From NCBI GenBank assembly GCA_934615235.1, contig CAKTTL010000010.1, forward strand, positions 1 through 48,980: a stretch of DNA of 48,980 nucleotides, read 5' to 3'. The stretch is from an uncultured Clostridia bacterium. Its GTDB lineage: Bacteria; Bacillota; Clostridia; Christensenellales; Aristaeellaceae. The position numbers and the translations under genes were made by a program. Positions 41,274-48,980 of the stretch are shown piece after piece; the stretch's first letter is position 1, and every line of letters begins with the position of its first letter. The notes under the pieces are model-generated. The model was not told the DNA's origin. It saw nothing but the letters and a program-made list of their open reading frames with translations, and searched no databases.

Positions 41274-41726
41274 TCAAAAATTCGTTTCCCGCGGGATGCG
41301 CAGTTCCGGCGGTGGCGAATACCGCCGCGCTGCCGAGCGCATCAACGTCGAAAGCGCCGCCCCTCCGGACGTCGTCCTTCGCACCTGCGGCTGCCCGGCC
41401 ACGGGCTGTGCGCTCTCCCTTCGCTCCGTCTCCGTTTCACCCAGCGGCGTGTTCTGCGCGTCCATCCAGTTCAGATCCGCGCTATGCAGTTCCCGGCTCC
41501 TGTTCCGCTCCCGCTCCAGCCGAACGCTTGCGTTCGTGCGAATGTACGGCCGCTCCTTCGCCGGCGTTTCCGCCGCCGCCTGCATCTCGGGGCTCACTTC
41601 CGTCTCGGCCTTCGCGGCCTGCGGTTCTTCCGCCGCGGGAGGCGGCGTTTCTTCGGCCTCCGCAGCCGGAATCATCGCCGCTTCCGACGGCAAAACCGCC
41701 GAACGGTATGTATCCGTTTGACTCAT
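41274..41726 (-). CDS. Hypothetical Ala/Glu/Pro-rich protein
   Basis: A 150-residue protein that I do not recognise. Residues 15-55 are low-complexity (AAEAEETPPPAAEEPQAAKA), the middle is charged (NASVRLERERNRSRELHS), and the end is basic (MRSAARRYSPPPELRIPRE). It has no membrane segment or signal peptide and is probably disordered. GGAGGG stands about ten bases before the ATG at 41726, the main reason to believe it is real. The stop codon lies inside the leader of a family B repeat. Not clearly linked to its neighbours. Confidence 0.55.
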   Translation of the reverse strand: MSQTDTYRSAVLPSEAAMIPAAEAEETPPPAAEEPQAAKAETEVSPEMQAAAETPAKERPYIRTNASVRLERERNRSRELHSADLNWMDAQNTPLGETETERRESAQPVAGQPQVRRTTSGGAALSTLMRSAARRYSPPPELRIPRETNF

Positions 41727-41802
41727 AAAAAATATCCCTCCCTGCGGCATTTCGTTTCACTCGAATTCTATGCCGCCGAAAGGGCTCGCGTGTCAGCCAA
41801 TC

Positions 41803-42264
41803 TCAGCCAAGATACTCAACGTGCGTTTCCACCAGCGTATCGCCTTTATACCGCAGCGTCATACGAAACTCGGGCGCTTCGTCCATCAGCATGTTCAGGA
41901 AAACGCGGTCGCCTTCCCACATGGACAAGTCAAACAGCTTTTCTTCGGGAATCCACGCCAGATCGCCTTCATCGCACGCGCGAAGCGCGCCGGAAAATTC
42001 GTCCGCCGTGTACAGGTGCATCCGCTCGGAATCGAATTTGTCCGACAGAAAATCGATCTCCCCGCGCTTTTCCCAGCTCGTCAGCGTCAGGCCCGTTTCC
42101 TCGTTCACCTCGCGCAGCAGGCATTCCTCCGGCGTTTCGCCTTCTTCAACATGCCCGCCCACGCCGATCCATTTGCCCGCGTTCTCGTCCTGTTCCCGCT
42201 TCACGCGGTGCAGCATCAGCCATTCGCCGTCCCGCCGAATATAGCATAGCGTCGTTTCGTGCAT
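41803..42264 (-). CDS. Nudix hydrolase (MutT-like)
   Basis: This 153-residue protein has a complete Nudix box (GGHVEEGETPEECLLREVNE then ETGL, about 38-61), matching G-x5-E-x7-REUxEExGU. This places it among the (d)NTP pyrophosphatases of the 8-oxo-dGTP diphosphatase type, although many relatives act on other nucleoside diphosphate derivatives. The ATG at 42264 has GGGGG seven bases upstream. It lies 62 bases after rpoC behind a terminator; no separate promoter is evident. Confidence 0.9.
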   Translation of the reverse strand: MHETTLCYIRRDGEWLMLHRVKREQDENAGKWIGVGGHVEEGETPEECLLREVNEETGLTLTSWEKRGEIDFLSDKFDSERMHLYTADEFSGALRACDEGDLAWIPEEKLFDLSMWEGDRVFLNMLMDEAPEFRMTLRYKGDTLVETHVEYLG

Positions 42265-42284
42265 TCTCATCCCCCCACAGAAGA

Positions 42285-42315
42285 AAGGCGCGCCGTTTTT
42301 TGCACAGCGCGCCTT
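42285..42315 (-). terminator. Hairpin after rpoC
   Basis: AAGGCGCGC (42285-42293) pairs perfectly with GCGCGCCTT (42307-42315) around 13 bases, 11 bases after the rpoC stop. On the minus strand TTCTTCTG follows. It probably marks the end of the rpoBC operon. Confidence 0.75.
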
Positions 42316-42326
42316 GATTGCTTTGC

Positions 42327-45896
<3,570 letters not shown>

Positions 45897-45920
45897 CGTA
45901 GCACGTCCTTTCCCGCTTGA

Positions 45921-48900
45921 TTATTCGTTATCGCCGTCGTCGTCGCCCAGGGAGAGGTCTCCCAGGTCGAAGTCGCCGCCCGCGGACTTATCGTCGAAAT
46001 CGTCGTCCAGGCTGATATCGTCCAGCCCCGGCACTTCGTCCAGGTCGAAATCTTCCATGTCTTCCAGCGCGCTCTCTTCGTCCTCGCCCTCGACGCCCGG
46101 CGTGGAAACGGCCGGTCCGCTGAGGAGTTCCTCGGTCTCGGAGTTGACGCCTTCGTCCTCGTCGTCATCCGTTTCGCGGATGATGATTTCTTCCTTATCC
46201 TCGTTGAGGACCTTGATATCGAGCGACAGCGACTGCAGTTCCTTAATCAAAACCTTGAAGCTCTCGGGCACGCCCGGCTCGGGGATATTCTTGCCCTTGA
46301 CGATAGCCTCGTACGTCTTCACGCGGCCGACCACGTCGTCCGACTTGACGGTGAGGATTTCCTGCAGCGCGTTGGCCGCGCCGTAGGCTTCCAGCGCCCA
46401 GACTTCCATTTCGCCGAAACGCTGGCCGCCGAACTGGGCCTTGCCGCCCAGAGGCTGCTGCGTGACGAGGGAGTACGGGCCCGTGGAACGGGCGTGAATC
46501 TTATCGTCGACCAGGTGGCTCAGTTTGAGGAAGTACATGTAGCCGACGGTGACTTCGTTTTCAAACGCGTTGCCGGTACGGCCGTCGCGCAGGATGGTCT
46601 TGCCGTTGGTCTTCATGCCGGCCTTCTTGAGGCACTCGACGATGTCCTGCTCGGTCGCGCCGTCGAAGACAGGCGTGGCGACGTGCCAGCCCAGCGCCTT
46701 GGCGGCCATGCCCAGATGCACTTCCAGAACCTGACCAAGGTTCATTCGGCTCGGAACGCCCAGCGGGTTCAGAACGACCTGCAGCGGCGTGCCGTCGGGC
46801 AGGAAAGGCATATCCTCCTGGCGCATGATGCGGGAAACGACACCCTTGTTGCCGTGACGACCCGCCATTTTATCGCCGACGGAGATCTTTCTCTTCTGCG
46901 CGATATAGACGCGAACCATTTCGTTCACGCCCGGGCTCAGCTCGTCGCGGTGCTCGCGGGTAAAAATCTTCACGTCGACGACGATGCCGTATTCGCCGTG
47001 CGGCACCTTCAGGGAGGTATCGCGCACTTCGCGCGCCTTCTCGCCGAAGATCGCGCGCAGCAGGCGCTCTTCCGCCGTCAGCTCGGTCTCGCCCTTCGGG
47101 GTGACCTTACCGACCAGGATATCGCCGGCACGCACTTCCGCGCCGATGCGGATGATGCCGTTCTCGTCCAGATCCTTCAGCGCGTCGTCGCCGACGTTGG
47201 GGATATCGCGGGTGATTTCCTCCGGCCCCAGCTTCGTGTCGCGCGCTTCGGATTCGTATTCTTCGATATGAATCGAGGTGTACACGTCGTCACGCACAAG
47301 CTCTTCGCTCAGCAGGACGGCGTCCTCGTAGTTGTAGCCTTCCCAGGTCATGAAGCCCATGAGGATGTTGCGGCCAAGGGCGAGCTCGCCCTTTTCGGTC
47401 GACGGGCCGTCGGCGATCGTCTGGCCCTTTTCAACATGCTGGCCTTCCTCGACCAGAACGCGCTGGTTGATGCAGGTGCCCTGGTTGGAACGCTTGAACT
47501 TCTGCAGGCGGTACACGCGCAGCTTGCCGCTTTCCTCGCGGATCTGAATCTGCGTCGCGTCGACCTTTTCCACAACGCCCGCCTCGCGCGCCAGCGCGCA
47601 AACGCCGGAATCGTGGGCGCACTTGTATTCCATGCCGGTGCCGATATACGGCGCCTGCGGCACCAGAAGCGGCACGGCCTGACGCTGCATGTTCGAGCCC
47701 ATCAGCGCGCGGTTGGCGTCGTCGTTTTCCAGGAAGGGGATCATCGCCGTGGCGACGGAAACGACCTGCTTGGGGCTGACGTCGATGTAGTCGACGCGCT
47801 CGCGCGGCACTTCGGTAATCTCATCGCGGATACGAACCTTGACGTAATCGTTGACGAAATGTCCCTCGGCGTCCAGCGGTTCGTTCGCCTGCGCGATGAC
47901 GTATTTATCTTCCTCGTCCGCCGTGAAGTAGCGGATTTCGTTCGTCACGCAGCCGGTTTCCTTGTCCACATAGCGGTACGGCGCTTCGATGAAGCCGTAT
48001 TCGTTGATGCGGGCGTAGGTGGCCAGAGAACCGATCAGACCGATGTTCGGGCCTTCAGGCGTTTCAATCGGGCAGATACGGGAATAATGCGAGTAGTGCA
48101 CGTCTCGCACGTCAAACGACGCGCGGTCGCGGTTCAAACCGCCGGGGCCGAGAGCGGACAGACGGCGCTTGTGCGTCAGTTCGGCCAGCGGGTTGGGCTG
48201 GTCCATGAACTGGGACAGCTGGCTGGAACCGAAGAACTCCTTGATCGCCGCGGAAACGGGGCGGATGTTGATCAGTTCCTGCGGGCGCACGTCGTTGGCG
48301 TCCTGAATGGCCATGCGCTCCTTGACCACGCGCTCCAGACGGGACATGCCGATGCGGATCTGGTTCTGCAGCAGCTCGCCCACCGAACGCAGGCGGCGGT
48401 TGCCCAGATGGTCGATGTCGTCCGTGTAGCCCACGCCGTAGTGCAGGCCCAGCAGATACGACACGGAGGCGACGATATCGTCGATGATGATGTGCTTCGG
48501 AATCAGGAACGCGAGGTTTTCCTTCAGCGCCTGCTTGAGGTTCTCGGGATCGACCTGCTCCATGATTTCCTTCAGCGTGGGCAGGTGAACCTTTTCGTTG
48601 ATGCCCACTTCGGCCGGGTCGAAGGGCAGCCACGCGGACGCGTCCACGAAGTTGTTGCCGATGACCTTCAGCTCATGGCCGTCGATGGAAAGCACGACGT
48701 CGTTGATGCCGGCGTCTTCGATCAGCTTGGCCACGTCGGGGTAAATCGTCTTGCCCGCGGGGGCGAGGATTTCGCCGCTTTCGGGGTCGACAACGTCCGC
48801 CGCCGGAGCGAAGCCCGCGATACGGTCGGAAATGCAGAGCTTTTTATTGAACTTGTAACGGCCCACGCGCATGAGGTCGTAGCGCTTGGGGTCGAAAAAG

Positions 48901-48980
48901 AGCGAACGCAGCAGCGAACGCGCGGAATCGACTGTCGGCGGCTCGCCGGGGCGCAGGCGCTTGTAGATTTCAAGCAGGCC
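45921..48980 (-). CDS. rpoB: RNA polymerase beta subunit (5' end outside the window)
   Basis: Visible are 1019 residues; the frame stays open to the edge (GLLEIYKRLRPGEPPTVDSA precedes the internal Met at 48872), so about 150-200 N-terminal residues are missing. The rifampicin region reads SSQLSQFMDQPNPLAELTHK and RRLSALGPGG, with the residues commonly mutated in resistance unchanged. The C-terminal clamp motif GGKAQFGGQRFGEMEVWALE is present. After the conserved end (about LSLDIKVLNEDKEE) there is an Asp/Glu-rich tail of about 75 residues (DLDEVPGLDDISLDDDFDD). rpoC follows after 24 bases. Confidence 0.97.
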   Translation of the reverse strand, partial: GLLEIYKRLRPGEPPTVDSARSLLRSLFFDPKRYDLMRVGRYKFNKKLCISDRIAGFAPAADVVDPESGEILAPAGKTIYPDVAKLIEDAGINDVVLSIDGHELKVIGNNFVDASAWLPFDPAEVGINEKVHLPTLKEIMEQVDPENLKQALKENLAFLIPKHIIIDDIVASVSYLLGLHYGVGYTDDIDHLGNRRLRSVGELLQNQIRIGMSRLERVVKERMAIQDANDVRPQELINIRPVSAAIKEFFGSSQLSQFMDQPNPLAELTHKRRLSALGPGGLNRDRASFDVRDVHYSHYSRICPIETPEGPNIGLIGSLATYARINEYGFIEAPYRYVDKETGCVTNEIRYFTADEEDKYVIAQANEPLDAEGHFVNDYVKVRIRDEITEVPRERVDYIDVSPKQVVSVATAMIPFLENDDANRALMGSNMQRQAVPLLVPQAPYIGTGMEYKCAHDSGVCALAREAGVVEKVDATQIQIREESGKLRVYRLQKFKRSNQGTCINQRVLVEEGQHVEKGQTIADGPSTEKGELALGRNILMGFMTWEGYNYEDAVLLSEELVRDDVYTSIHIEEYESEARDTKLGPEEITRDIPNVGDDALKDLDENGIIRIGAEVRAGDILVGKVTPKGETELTAEERLLRAIFGEKAREVRDTSLKVPHGEYGIVVDVKIFTREHRDELSPGVNEMVRVYIAQKRKISVGDKMAGRHGNKGVVSRIMRQEDMPFLPDGTPLQVVLNPLGVPSRMNLGQVLEVHLGMAAKALGWHVATPVFDGATEQDIVECLKKAGMKTNGKTILRDGRTGNAFENEVTVGYMYFLKLSHLVDDKIHARSTGPYSLVTQQPLGGKAQFGGQRFGEMEVWALEAYGAANALQEILTVKSDDVVGRVKTYEAIVKGKNIPEPGVPESFKVLIKELQSLSLDIKVLNEDKEEIIIRETDDDEDEGVNSETEELLSGPAVSTPGVEGEDEESALEDMEDFDLDEVPGLDDISLDDDFDDKSAGGDFDLGDLSLGDDDGDNE

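Overview
The window is a 49 kb piece of a high-GC (about 60%) Bacillota chromosome, most likely an endospore-forming member of Clostridia. Evidence for this is a germination protease (gpr) next to spoIIP, a nadD/yqeK/rsfS block, a free-standing L7Ae-type ribosomal protein before rpsL, Shine-Dalgarno sequences of the GGAGG type before almost every gene, and strict TTGACA/TATAAT promoters. No tRNA, rRNA, transposase, CRISPR array or phage gene was seen. I cannot place it below class level.

Layout: 1-4.3 kb, a MarR regulator and a heterodimeric ABC exporter (minus strand). 4.8-6.3 kb, a NadD-YqeK fusion and rsfS. 6.4-8.2 kb, an ABC-2 exporter. 8.4-10.2 kb, gpr-spoIIP. 10.5-11.3 kb, an XRE regulator with a small partner. 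11.8-15.4 kb, L7Ae-rpsL-rpsG-fusA (minus). 15.5-16.8 kb, a hydrolase and TetR autoregulated unit. 16.9-19.2 kb, ybaK and two glycosyltransferase-like genes. 19.2-23.5 kb, rimO-pgsA-cinA-recA. 24.3-26.1 kb, a Na/Pi cotransporter with a PhoU tail. 26.2-26.9 kb, a CatA-like acetyltransferase. 26.9-28.7 kb, an AbrB regulator with an ABC-2 pair. 28.8-32.1 kb, a TAXI-TRAP transporter. 32.9-35.1 kb, tdh-kbl threonine catabolism. 35.4-36.6 kb, two small membrane proteins. 36.6-40.1 kb, a second heterodimeric ABC exporter. 41.3-42.3 kb, an Ala/Glu-rich hypothetical and a Nudix hydrolase. 42.3-49 kb, rpoC and rpoB, with rpoB running off the end.

The most unusual content lies between genes. Two repeat families sit just after stop codons and point in the direction of the upstream gene. 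Family B (about 155 bp, ten copies, often in tandem) carries up to four small hairpins whose arms differ between copies but stay complementary. Family A is a 13-22 bp hairpin, perfect in every copy; three of its five copies are followed by tandem arrays (58, about 95 and 127 bp periods). The A hairpin at spoIIP has been absorbed into the reading frame. Nested in these repeats are a 325 bp MITE with 17 bp terminal inverted repeats and a TA target duplication, a related 161 bp element, and two shared modules (C and D). I could not attach any of these to a named family.

Regulation is unusually legible. MarR, XRE, TetR and AbrB genes each have a promoter with a TATAAT -10, three of the four with a perfect TTGACA at 17 bp, and palindromes or phased direct repeats placed where a repressor would compete with polymerase. 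The str-type operon (L7Ae-rpsL-rpsG-fusA) has the same orientation and order expected downstream of rpoBC but is separated from it by about 27 kb.
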